Part shown: in pieces, positions 1-7,814 of the stretch
Layout of the letters: each line of letters begins with the position of its first letter
Numbering within the stretch: the stretch's first letter is position 1
From: JADHUC01 sp964617665
GTDB lineage: Bacteria; Planctomycetota; Planctomycetia; Pirellulales; Pirellulaceae
Assembly: GCA_964617665.1 (NCBI GenBank)
Contig: CAZUAH010000224.1
Location: 1-21,490 of the forward strand
Direction: 5' to 3'
DNA length: 21,490 nt
The notes under the pieces: generated by a model
Databases searched by the model: none
What the model was told of the DNA's origin: nothing
Seen by the model: only the letters and a program-made list of their open reading frames with translations
Translations under genes and position numbers: made by a program

Positions 1-42
1 GCCCATGCCGCCGCCCATGCCGCCGCCCATGCCGCCGCCCAT
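1..42. repeat. 12-bp tandem repeat coding for Gly/Met
   Basis: The 12-base unit GCCCATGCCGCC occurs three times in register (1-12, 13-24, 25-36), plus a half copy at 37-42. It probably continues beyond the left edge. On the minus strand it encodes repeated Gly-Gly-Gly-Met in the tail of the VWA protein. A looser Gly/Met-rich stretch extends to about position 80. Such units can change copy number by replication slippage. Confidence 0.85.
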
Positions 43-2415
43 ACCCATGCCGCCCATGCCACCCATCATGCCCATGCCGCTCGTGATAGGCAGCACAAGG
101 TCGCCCACGGGATAGACTTTGGTTATGAGTTCGCTTTCGGCTTCCTCGGGTGTAGTAATCATCAGCACTTCGTCGCGGATCACATAGGTCAATTCCATAT
201 CCTTAAGCATCAGTCGCAAGGCGGACCGAAGGGAAATGCCTTTCAGATTGCGCGTAATGGGAACGTCGGTTCCGAGCCCCACGTCGTCCAACGCCCCAGT
301 GTCCAGCTCGATGTTGATGCCGTGCATATCCTTAAGGAATTCGATGACTTGGTCCAATGGCGTTTCGATAAACTCGAGACGAGTGTCACTGTCCAACTGT
401 TCCAATATTTTCGCTTCCGCGCCGCCTGTCCGGGCCAAGTCGATAGAGGCGTACTTCTTGCGACGCAACGTCAGGTCTGCCCACACCTGTGGCTCGGGAT
501 ACAGAATCGGTGGCTCGCCCGGGAAAGGCACCAGAGATTTCTCGACCTCGAGCAACGTCAATGCGAAGTTCTTGTGGCGCGCTTCGCGAAGAGCTTCCAG
601 GGTCGCGACGTGTCCGCCGAAACGTGCGGCCCAAACCGCAGTAACGGGCGCGGTCCCTTCGGGGTCCAATTCCCTAACCTGTTCAGCGATTACGTTTTCG
701 GCGTCTCGATGCCTTCCTTCGTCCATCATCGAATTGAACCGAACCATCATCTGTTTGATCTTTTCCCGGTTCAGGTCCATTTCTTCAAGCAGCTTCTGAC
801 GATCCTCGGCCGCCGCTCGGTTCTGTTCGGCCAGCATTTTGCGAGCATTGAACTCGTAGAGTTGACGCCCTGCTTCGCGAATCGCGGATTGGACCTGTTC
901 GCGCAATTGGGCACGAGTGTCCGGATCCAAGTCGGTGGACTGCTTGACGGTTTCCTGCAACAGTTTCAAATCGCGCTGGGCTCCCTCTGGGTTGGTGCCC
1001 ATTATGTCGCGAGCGCTACGCAGATCCTCCTCGACTTCGGCTTGGATTTTCTGCGACATAACCTCCTCGGTGTTTCTCACCGAGTTAAGGAACGCACCTT
1101 CGTCGCCCTCCATAAATTCACCCAACAAATCACCGCCTCCGGCAGGCGGTGCAGCAGCGCCAGCGTCCTGCAGGTTCACCAGCCGCATTTCCGGCTCGTC
1201 GTTCGCACCGGCCAATCCGCCTCGGCTCTGAGCTGCGTTACGGATCACTTGGGCTTGGGGATGGTTGGGGTCACGTTTAAGGACTGCGTCAGCCACTTTC
1301 ATGGCACCGGCGTCGTCACCACTGCGCAAAGCAGCGGCACCCAACTTGGCCAACGACTCATTATTGTCGGCGACCAGTTTGGCCACTTCCCGGAGACCGG
1401 CTGTGCCGACCGTTGGCAGGCTGATCCCGCCGTCCGATCGCACCAAGTCGACCAACTGGGGCAAAAACCGGCAATCGTCGCTCGATGGTTCGACGGCAAC
1501 GTTCCATTGCATGTCGACGACCTCGCCATTCACCTCGGCGCTCACAGCCACTTGTTGAGCACGGCGTGAGGCAAGCGAGCCGATCAAAACGGTATCGCGA
1601 TCGCTACGCAGCGGTGGTACCCGTTGCGGTAGCATATCCTGCATGTCGTTCGGCAATTTGGCCGAAACGGGCCAGTAGACGGTAGCACGAGCCACATCGG
1701 CCATCGCAAGACCGGCTCGGTCCGAAGTTCGGCCTGCCGCGGCGTCCACGTAGACCATACCACCCGTGTGGTTGGCCAGAGCGGCCAACAGATGTATGTC
1801 CCTCCCGGGGCCGATCGCAAAAGCGGACATGGATGTTCGGGCACTGACCAGTTTGTCCACCAAACTGGCAAGCTCAGCCGATTCCACCAGGTTTGCTCGG
1901 CTCATGCCGTCGCCGATGTAGATAACCGAACGTGGATTGACCGGCTTGCCGGAGAAGCTATCGGTTGCCGTCTTCAGGGCCGCTCGCATGTCGGTGGAAC
2001 CGAGCGGTGCACGCCGTTCCAGTTTGGCAAGCGCGGCTGTCATCGCCTGGCTGCCCGGAGCGACAAAACCGTCCGTCATGGCGATAGCATTCAGGTCGAC
2101 CGCCATCAGTTTGACACGATCCTCGGCGGCAAGGCTCGAGAGCATCGTCTTTAGCGCGTCCAACGCATCATCGCGATACGCGCCTGTTTGGCTGGCCGAA
2201 GTGTCGAACAGCACGAGGATTTCGTGGGCAGAAGCCCGCTTCGCTGCACTTGTCGGAGTCAGGCTCAGGGCACAATACGTCTCGCCCGCCGGACTATCAT
2301 AGGTGTTCAAAACAGCGGAACCCGCATTCTCGGCGGGCGGAGCCGCCTGGGTCCCCGTCGCCAACAGCAGCATCAACAATGGTGCAACAGCCAATAGGTA
2401 CTTACGTGTGGACAT
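1..2415 (-). CDS. Exported VWA-domain protein with coiled coil, STN-like domain and Gly/Met-rich tail (3' end outside window)
   Basis: An uninterrupted frame of 805 codons runs off the left edge without a stop. The ATG at 2415 is preceded by GGAG (2425-2428, 9-base spacing). Residues 1-24 form a signal peptide ending in a TQA-APP-type cleavage site. A von Willebrand A domain follows, with MIDAS motif DTSAS at 71-75, Thr141 and an IGDG strand at 167-170. Residues about 447-575 are rich in Glu, Gln, Arg and Lys and look like a coiled coil. Residues about 668-765 resemble the short secretin/TonB N-terminal (STN) fold, including LDQVIEFLKD, a VPITRNL strand and YVIRDEVLMIT, followed by VYPVGDLV. 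From about residue 777 the protein becomes Gly/Met repeats. Role unknown: VWA domains bind proteins in a metal-dependent way and STN domains occur in secretins and TonB receptors, so a periplasmic or envelope assembly role is inferred. No secretin pore domain is visible in the window. It is divergent from nth. Confidence 0.88.
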   Translation of the reverse strand, partial: MSTRKYLLAVAPLLMLLLATGTQAAPPAENAGSAVLNTYDSPAGETYCALSLTPTSAAKRASAHEILVLFDTSASQTGAYRDDALDALKTMLSSLAAEDRVKLMAVDLNAIAMTDGFVAPGSQAMTAALAKLERRAPLGSTDMRAALKTATDSFSGKPVNPRSVIYIGDGMSRANLVESAELASLVDKLVSARTSMSAFAIGPGRDIHLLAALANHTGGMVYVDAAAGRTSDRAGLAMADVARATVYWPVSAKLPNDMQDMLPQRVPPLRSDRDTVLIGSLASRRAQQVAVSAEVNGEVVDMQWNVAVEPSSDDCRFLPQLVDLVRSDGGISLPTVGTAGLREVAKLVADNNESLAKLGAAALRSGDDAGAMKVADAVLKRDPNHPQAQVIRNAAQSRGGLAGANDEPEMRLVNLQDAGAAAPPAGGGDLLGEFMEGDEGAFLNSVRNTEEVMSQKIQAEVEEDLRSARDIMGTNPEGAQRDLKLLQETVKQSTDLDPDTRAQLREQVQSAIREAGRQLYEFNARKMLAEQNRAAAEDRQKLLEEMDLNREKIKQMMVRFNSMMDEGRHRDAENVIAEQVRELDPEGTAPVTAVWAARFGGHVATLEALREARHKNFALTLLEVEKSLVPFPGEPPILYPEPQVWADLTLRRKKYASIDLARTGGAEAKILEQLDSDTRLEFIETPLDQVIEFLKDMHGINIELDTGALDDVGLGTDVPITRNLKGISLRSALRLMLKDMELTYVIRDEVLMITTPEEAESELITKVYPVGDLVLPITSGMGMMGGMGGMGMGGGMGGGMGGGMG

Positions 2416-2914
2416 GCTAAAAGACTCCGGTCGCAGGAGTGTGCGAAAAAAGGGCCTTCTCCGTTCCAAGCGAATCAGCCCTTGCCTTGCCCAGTTTAAT
2501 ATGTGAAGGCGCAAATACTGCACCAACTTACTTTATTCTATTCGGCCAAAACCGATTACGCCATAGAATTAAAGGATTTTCGATCTACTACAACGATAGC
2601 TTCCCGTTCCGCATCTGCGGAAGGCTTGGAATGCGTATAGTAGTTTCAGGGTGTTCGATCCCGGCGAAACAAACCACTGCCGATGCATCACTTTCGACCG
2701 AACCCGCAAGAAAGTGGTGCGTACGATGGCCAATCGATAGAATGACAGACGCTATTCTGTGGCAAGCCGCTGGTCGTGTCGATTCGCGGGGTTACGACGG
2801 CCCATCGCGGGCGTTTGCCCGACGTGAAGTCCCAGTTCGGCCTCGCCCCAGGCGGGTCGCCGGTCATAGTGAATGTTGGGATCGTTAGCCCGAAGATGTA
2901 AGAATGGAGCCGCA
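2416..2914. other. Divergent intergenic region between VWA gene and nth
   Basis: These 499 bases separate two divergent genes and must hold both promoters. The stretch at about 2500-2610 is clearly more AT-rich than its surroundings. On the minus strand it contains a weak -35/-10-like pair, TTGGTG and CATATT with a 17-base spacer, about 75-100 bases upstream of the VWA start. I consider this unproven. Open frames inside the gap have no recognisable protein character. No RNA gene, strong hairpin or repeat copy was seen. Confidence 0.5.
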
Positions 2915-3565
2915 ATGATGGAATCGCTGGAGCAGAAGAAGGCGCGAGTCAAAAAGGTCATCACAACACTGCAAAAGACGCATCCTGACGCAAAACTAGC
3001 GTTAGAGTTCTCCAACCCATTGGAACTGCTTGTTGCCTTGATTCTGGCAGCGCAGGCGCGGGACGATCTGGTAAACTCCGTCACCGCTGAGGCGTTCAAG
3101 AAGTACCGCACGGCTGCGGCCTGGGCCAAAGAGAAGCCGGAAAAGCTGCAAGAGCAGTTGCGCAAGATCAACTTCTATCGCCGCAAGACTGCGGCCATTC
3201 AGAGCGCTTGCCGTGAGTCAGAGGAACGATTCGATGGGGACGTGCCCGACAACCTTGACGATCTCATTTCGCTGCCCGGCGTTGGACGCAAGACAGCGAA
3301 CATCGTGCTGGGGAACGCATTCAACAAGCAGGCGATTGGCGTAGACACGCACGTGGCGCGTCTCTCGCAACGGCTTGGCTTCACTGAAAAGAAAGCCCCT
3401 GACAAGATCGAAGCGGACTTGATCGGCATCGTGCCCACGCGCAGTCGAGTGAAATTCTGCCATCTGCTACAATTCCATGGCCGCCGGATCTGTGCGGCCA
3501 AGAAGCCCGACTGCCCCAACTGCCCAATCGAAAGGCTTTGCCCGTATCCCGACAAATCGGAATAG
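2915..3565 (+). CDS. nth: Endonuclease III (DNA glycosylase/AP lyase)
   Basis: The enzyme removes oxidised pyrimidines from DNA and cleaves the abasic site in base-excision repair in the cytoplasm. The 216-residue length is normal for Nth. The helix-hairpin-helix is LPGVGRKTA, with the catalytic Lys at 126. The catalytic Asp is 144 in VDTHVARL. Four C-terminal cysteines (193, 200, 203, 209) have the C-x6-C-x2-C-x5-C spacing of the 4Fe-4S cluster. The start was chosen at 2915 because GGAG at 2906-2909 lies 5 bases upstream; ATG 2918 is equally possible. An in-frame start at 2873 would add 14 residues without a ribosome-binding site. The usual SAQ-x-TD region reads AAQARDD. The next gene begins 2 bases after the stop, so the two are probably co-transcribed and translationally coupled. 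Confidence 0.95.
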   Translation: MMESLEQKKARVKKVITTLQKTHPDAKLALEFSNPLELLVALILAAQARDDLVNSVTAEAFKKYRTAAAWAKEKPEKLQEQLRKINFYRRKTAAIQSACRESEERFDGDVPDNLDDLISLPGVGRKTANIVLGNAFNKQAIGVDTHVARLSQRLGFTEKKAPDKIEADLIGIVPTRSRVKFCHLLQFHGRRICAAKKPDCPNCPIERLCPYPDKSE

Positions 3566-3567
3566 AA

Positions 3568-5505
3568 ATGGTCACCGAACAGAAACAAACGGCCTGCAAT
3601 CGAGACTGCCCGGACGTGTGTAGCATTGTCGCCACCGTTGAAGACGGGCGAGTGGTGCGTTTGCAGGGCGACCCGCAACATCCGGTTACCAAGGGATTTC
3701 TCTGTCATCGCACCAGCCGATTTCTCGAACGGCAGTATGATCCCGATCGTCTCACCACGCCCATGGTTCGCCAAGGTTCGGACTTCGAGCCCATCTCATG
3801 GGACGAGGCTCTTGATTTGATTGTGGACAAGATGGTGCGAATCCGGGAAGAATCCGGCGGTGCGTCGATCTTGCACTATCGTTGCGGTGGTTCGTTGGGA
3901 ATTATGAAGCATGTGACGGATTACTTCTTCGAGCGATTTGGCCCCGTCACGATCAAATCCGGCGACATCTGCTGCGGTGCCGGCGATGCGGCTCAGATCG
4001 AAGATTTCGGCGACGAGGACAGCGACGATTTGTTCGACGTGCTGAACAGCAAGACGATCGTCCTGTGGGGGAAGAACCCATATGTCAGCCAGGTTCATTT
4101 GCTGCCCATCCTCAAGGAAGCCAAACGGAACGGCGCTCGATTGGTCTTGGTCGATCCCGTCCACCATCGCACAGCCAGCCTGTGCGATCTCTATCTTCAG
4201 CCGCGACCGGGTGGCGATACTGCCTTGGCTCTGGCCGTTTCGCAGGTGTTCTTTGAACACGGCTGGCAGGATCCGACGGCGGCTTCATACTGTGACCACT
4301 TGGACGACTTCCGCTCGCTTGCCTTTTCGCGATCGCTTCCGGAATGGGAGGCATTGGCAGGTGTTGACGTCGCGGAAATCGAGTCGTTTGCGGAGGCGTA
4401 TGCCGATCGGCCGTCGGTGATTTTGGCTGGCTGGGGCATGCAGCGCCGCGAGAAAGGAGCGGCCACAATTCGCGCGATTGATGCCTTGGGTGCGATTTCG
4501 GGAAACCTTGGCATCTCAGGCGGCGGCGTATCGTTTTGTTTCAAGCGTCGCGGCGCGTTCGACACATCTTTCGCCGGTGGCGAGGCGGTTGCACCGCGCA
4601 CCATCCCGGAGTCGTTGCTCGGGCCCGGCATCATCGAGGCAGCAGATCCGCCTGTTCGCATGGTCTGGGTCACGGCCGCGAATCCGGTGGCCATGTTGCC
4701 CGAATCACAGACCGTGAAGCGTGCCCTGAAGACGCGCGAATTCACCGTAGTCGTCGATTCGTTTCTGACCGACACAGCACGTTGTGCACACATCGTGTTG
4801 CCCACAACCACGATGTTGGAAGAAGACGATCTACTCGGTTCGTTCGGACATCACTGGCTGGCCGAGGTGCGTCCCGTCGTCTCGCAGCCGCCTAACGTGA
4901 AGTCAGACTATGAGATCTCACAGGAGTTGGCCCGTCGAGTCGGTTTGGACGGCGAGTTTTCGTGCGACATCGAAACCTGGAAACGGCGATTGCTCGGAAA
5001 GGTAGCTGATCAAGGTGCATCGCTGGATGATTTGCGTCGCGGCCCGGTCCGAAACCCATTGGCCAAGCAGATCTTCTTCGGAGACCGGCAGTTTCCTACG
5101 CCGTCGGGCCGAGTCAATCTGATCCGCCGAGTCGATCCCGAACCGCCGCAAACCTCGCCTGACCGACCGCTGCTGCTGATGGCTTTATCGACGGAAAAGG
5201 CCCAAAGCTCCCAATGGGTCCACGGCGCGCTCGATGGACCGGCCGAAGCAACCGTTCATCCCGATTCCGCGCCCGGACTTGGTGATGGCGATTTGGCGCG
5301 AGTGCATTCGGAGATCGGTCAACTAACAGTGCAACTTCGCTTCGATCCCCGCCAGCGCCGCGATGTGCTCCTGATGCCCAAGGGCGGCCATCTCGGCGAC
5401 GGCCGCTGTGCAAACGCCCTCGTCCCAGCCGCCCAAACCGACGCCGGCGGCGGTGCCGTCTACTACGATACGCCCGTCCGGCTCGAACCGCTCAGCAGCC
5501 AATAG
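3568..5505 (+). CDS. Molybdopterin-dependent oxidoreductase, single-subunit cytoplasmic (DMSO reductase superfamily)
   Basis: The 645-residue protein belongs to the COG0243 family of bis-molybdopterin guanine dinucleotide oxidoreductases; the substrate cannot be told from sequence. Cys10, Cys14, Cys18 and Cys46 form the N-terminal 4Fe-4S motif C-x3-C-x3-C-x27-C. The pair Cys135-Cys136 in the SGDICCGAG segment lies where a metal-ligand Cys could sit. The middle follows the family pattern, with LWGKNP, a DPVHH segment and NPVAMLP for cofactor binding. The C-terminal molybdopterin-dinucleotide-binding barrel begins near FPTPSGRVNL (about residue 510). There is no Tat or Sec signal, so it should be cytoplasmic. 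No electron-transfer or membrane subunit lies beside it. An in-frame TTG at 3538 would overlap nth by 28 bases; ATG 3568 is preferred because the Cys motif begins just after it. Co-transcription with nth is inferred from the 2-base gap. Confidence 0.9.
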   Translation: MVTEQKQTACNRDCPDVCSIVATVEDGRVVRLQGDPQHPVTKGFLCHRTSRFLERQYDPDRLTTPMVRQGSDFEPISWDEALDLIVDKMVRIREESGGASILHYRCGGSLGIMKHVTDYFFERFGPVTIKSGDICCGAGDAAQIEDFGDEDSDDLFDVLNSKTIVLWGKNPYVSQVHLLPILKEAKRNGARLVLVDPVHHRTASLCDLYLQPRPGGDTALALAVSQVFFEHGWQDPTAASYCDHLDDFRSLAFSRSLPEWEALAGVDVAEIESFAEAYADRPSVILAGWGMQRREKGAATIRAIDALGAISGNLGISGGGVSFCFKRRGAFDTSFAGGEAVAPRTIPESLLGPGIIEAADPPVRMVWVTAANPVAMLPESQTVKRALKTREFTVVVDSFLTDTARCAHIVLPTTTMLEEDDLLGSFGHHWLAEVRPVVSQPPNVKSDYEISQELARRVGLDGEFSCDIETWKRRLLGKVADQGASLDDLRRGPVRNPLAKQIFFGDRQFPTPSGRVNLIRRVDPEPPQTSPDRPLLLMALSTEKAQSSQWVHGALDGPAEATVHPDSAPGLGDGDLARVHSEIGQLTVQLRFDPRQRRDVLLMPKGGHLGDGRCANALVPAAQTDAGGGAVYYDTPVRLEPLSSQ

Positions 5506-5524
5506 AGCGAGAGCATCCAAGACT

Positions 5525-5594
5525 GGGAGGGCGAAGCTCCTGCTGAGCCGAGTTCCTGGTACCGACGCGCGGCTCGGCAGGAGCCTCACCCTCT
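5525..5594. repeat. Palindromic dispersed element, family A, copy 1 (possible terminator)
   Basis: The left arm at 5525-5550 (starting GGGAGGGCGAAGCTCC) pairs with the right arm at about 5570-5594 (ending AGGAGCCTCACCCTCT), with a few mismatches. The loop of about 19 bases contains CTGGTACCGACG. A second copy in the opposite orientation lies at 21443-21490. The element sits between two convergent genes, so it may act as a transcription terminator in both directions. A small hairpin follows at 5618-5632 (CGAGAG, loop TCC, CTCTCG). Dispersed palindromes of this type resemble REP-like elements; family membership is inferred. Confidence 0.8.
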
Positions 5595-5648
5595 CGAACG
5601 CGCCTTTGTCAGGTCGGCGAGAGTCCCTCTCGGGGGTCGAACGAACCG

Positions 5649-7673
5649 CTAGTCGGCCGGCGTTGCCTCCAAAACGATAGTCTGGAATGGTTCGAGTTTG
5701 AACTCGTGACGTTGGCCTGCTCGCAAAGTGAGTTGCGGGCGTCCTTGGTCTTCTTTCCACGGACTTGCCAAGCGGTAGTTGCGCGAGGCGTTGGAGGGCA
5801 GTTCGAAGGCTTCGGCCAAGTCCAGCACAAGCGAAGCCGCAGTCTGGCCTGGGTTACGCAATACGAGGATGCCTTTTCTAGGCGACCAGGATGCATAGCC
5901 GTATGGCTCGCCTTCGCCGGGATCACCGCCGACGAAGTGCGAGTCTACCAGCACGTCGCCATTTTCGCGCGCCCAATTGGCCGCCTCTGCCAGGGCGTCC
6001 CAGGCACGCGGTTCGAGCATCTCTGGCGTCACGTACAACTCCAGCGTTTGAGTGCCGCCGCCAAAGGCCATGCGGATCTCGTCGATCAGGTCGTCGGTGT
6101 TGTTGGTCATGCGGGTCGCGGTGCCCAATTGAGCATAGCAGACGGCGACGATCATCAGAGAATTCAACGGATACAACGGTGCCCGGTCCGCGATCATCTT
6201 TCGCGTCGTCATATCGCGATAAGTGATCCATTGCTGGCGAACCGATCCGACGCCGTGCGCGTTCCAGTCGTGCCCGTTGCGCCAGACGGAATCGCCGAAC
6301 CACAGCCAATATGGCGATGGCCACGTGCCGGTGGTAATACTAATGAATACGTCGGGCCGGAGTTGCCGTAAATCACCAGTGAGTCGCAGCAATGCTTCGA
6401 TATCGGGTGCGTATTTGTCGCCTGAACCGGGCGAGTTGATACCTTGGGCGATACCGTCGAATTTGAAGAAGTTGACTCCGTACTCTTTGATCATGCGGGA
6501 GCATTCGTCCCGAAACCTGGCGTAGTACTTGGGCCCAGCCAACGAGAATCCACGCTGGTTTGTCTCGAAGCCCTGAGTCTGACCATATTGCATCCGCTCC
6601 TTCTTTGCTTGACCATAACCACCCCAAGGCGACAGCCAGACTCCCAGCGACGAATCGAACTTGTCGGCCGCGTCTTCGTGCGGTGCAAAGCCGTTGGGAA
6701 ATCCGTCATGGAACTGCCACAGCGTCTTGCTGTCGTCCCAGCCATCGTCGAAGCAGAAGCTGTCGAAAGTCGTTTGACGTTTCTTGATCAGTTCCTTACC
6801 GAACGTTTCGATCACCTCAAGACAGAGCGACTCGTTCATTTTCCGGTCGCCCCACGCAATGTCCCACCACGAGTTGTAATGGAGGAACAGATCGTAGGGC
6901 CGCACGCGCTCGCGTTCGACGTAGTACAGGAACGCCCGGCGCATTTGCCCGGCTGGCACAACACCGATTACCGAAGTCCGCGACCACGACTGTCCCGCCG
7001 CCAGCGGCCGATAGCAACCGGCCGAGCACGTCACTCGATCGTCTTGAGCCCGATTCGCGGCCATCGGGTGTTCACAGGCAAAGAAGAAATGGCCGGCTAC
7101 AACCGGCGACCCGTCGACGACGCCAGCCACACGAGCGTCCGGTACTGATACCTGCAAAACGATGACCTCTTCGGGGTGAATCCCGTCTTTCTTGGCTGTA
7201 AGCGTCAATCGTTGCGTAACATAGTTCGATCCGTCGCGCAGTGTCGCCTGCCACGTCGCGCTGAGACTGCTGTGGGCAGCCACTAGTGGAACGGTCGCTC
7301 GGAAGCCTGCATTGCGTTCGGCAATCCGTTGAGTGTCCGGTTTGGCTTCGATGCGTTTCAAGGCCGGCTTGCCCGCGGGTCGGAAGTCCGAAGCGGTCAA
7401 CAGCCTGCCGTCGGTCAGTATCAGCACGAATGCATCGCGCCCACCCGCGTCGATCGTCTTTCTGGCCAGACCGTCGGTCAATTCCTTGAGTTTCAGCCCG
7501 TCGGAGAATTCCCAGACCACACCAATCACGTCGTTCTTCAGGCTCAGTGCCTGATCGTCGAGTTTGGCAGTTGCCTCGCCGGGATTTGGACCGGGAAACT
7601 CGACCGCGGTCGCTGAATACATCGTGAGGACGGAACCAGCCAACACACAGCATACAACGAACACTGATCTCAT
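5649..7673 (-). CDS. Exported clan GH-D-like glycoside hydrolase (alpha-galactosidase/melibiase-like)
   Basis: The 674-residue protein starts at ATG 7673, because GGAGG (7683-7687) lies 9 bases upstream. A longer frame from 7712 would place 13 extra residues before the signal peptide. Residues 1-24 are a signal peptide, so the enzyme acts in the periplasm or outside. The N-terminal half is beta-rich and should be a sandwich domain. A TIM-barrel region follows, with YNSWWDI at about 266-272, DDGW at 309-312, a FPNGF segment, and FFKFDG with Asp406 as likely nucleophile, equivalent to the KxD motif of families 27, 31 and 36. Asp469 in WRNGHD resembles the acid/base region. A short C-terminal beta domain follows. 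Similar bacterial proteins are sometimes labelled enterotoxin, a label not supported by anything seen here. Substrate unknown. It is divergent from a sulfatase 141 bases away, which suggests a shared polysaccharide target. Confidence 0.8.
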   Translation of the reverse strand: MRSVFVVCCVLAGSVLTMYSATAVEFPGPNPGEATAKLDDQALSLKNDVIGVVWEFSDGLKLKELTDGLARKTIDAGGRDAFVLILTDGRLLTASDFRPAGKPALKRIEAKPDTQRIAERNAGFRATVPLVAAHSSLSATWQATLRDGSNYVTQRLTLTAKKDGIHPEEVIVLQVSVPDARVAGVVDGSPVVAGHFFFACEHPMAANRAQDDRVTCSAGCYRPLAAGQSWSRTSVIGVVPAGQMRRAFLYYVERERVRPYDLFLHYNSWWDIAWGDRKMNESLCLEVIETFGKELIKKRQTTFDSFCFDDGWDDSKTLWQFHDGFPNGFAPHEDAADKFDSSLGVWLSPWGGYGQAKKERMQYGQTQGFETNQRGFSLAGPKYYARFRDECSRMIKEYGVNFFKFDGIAQGINSPGSGDKYAPDIEALLRLTGDLRQLRPDVFISITTGTWPSPYWLWFGDSVWRNGHDWNAHGVGSVRQQWITYRDMTTRKMIADRAPLYPLNSLMIVAVCYAQLGTATRMTNNTDDLIDEIRMAFGGGTQTLELYVTPEMLEPRAWDALAEAANWARENGDVLVDSHFVGGDPGEGEPYGYASWSPRKGILVLRNPGQTAASLVLDLAEAFELPSNASRNYRLASPWKEDQGRPQLTLRAGQRHEFKLEPFQTIVLEATPAD

Positions 7674-7814
7674 AGTCGCGGACCTCCAAACACGGTTCCC
7701 CGAATCGAGCATGGCCTTGCGGTTTTCAGTATACTGTCTACGCTTCCTGGTGTGACGTAGTGATTCGTCGTCTTCTTCAATTCGTTGGAGTTATTGAGAG
7801 GTCTTGAGGTTACC
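7674..7814. promoter_or_regulatory. Shared divergent promoter region of glycosidase and sulfatase
   Basis: This 141-base gap must carry the promoters of two divergent exported-enzyme genes. The perfect 10-base palindrome CAGTATACTG at 7727-7736 contains TATACT on one strand and AGTATA on the other. It could be a -10 element or an operator half-site core. No convincing -35 box stands 16-18 bases away on either strand, so the assignment is weak. Ribosome-binding sites are at 7683-7687 (minus gene) and GAGG 7806-7809 (plus gene). Confidence 0.35.

Noticed and set aside
322..1569. 415-residue open frame on the plus strand
   Set aside because: It is antisense to the VWA gene, whose minus-strand frame has a signal peptide, MIDAS motif, coiled coil and STN-like domain. 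The plus-strand translation shows no domain.
2440..2465. T-run on the minus strand near AAGGCCCTT as a terminator
   Set aside because: The stem is only a short self-palindrome, and it lies just upstream of the VWA gene start where a terminator is not expected.
2439..2888. 149-codon plus-strand frame from a GTG in the gap before nth
   Set aside because: No ribosome-binding site, mixed composition with no recognisable fold, and it runs across the AT-rich promoter region.
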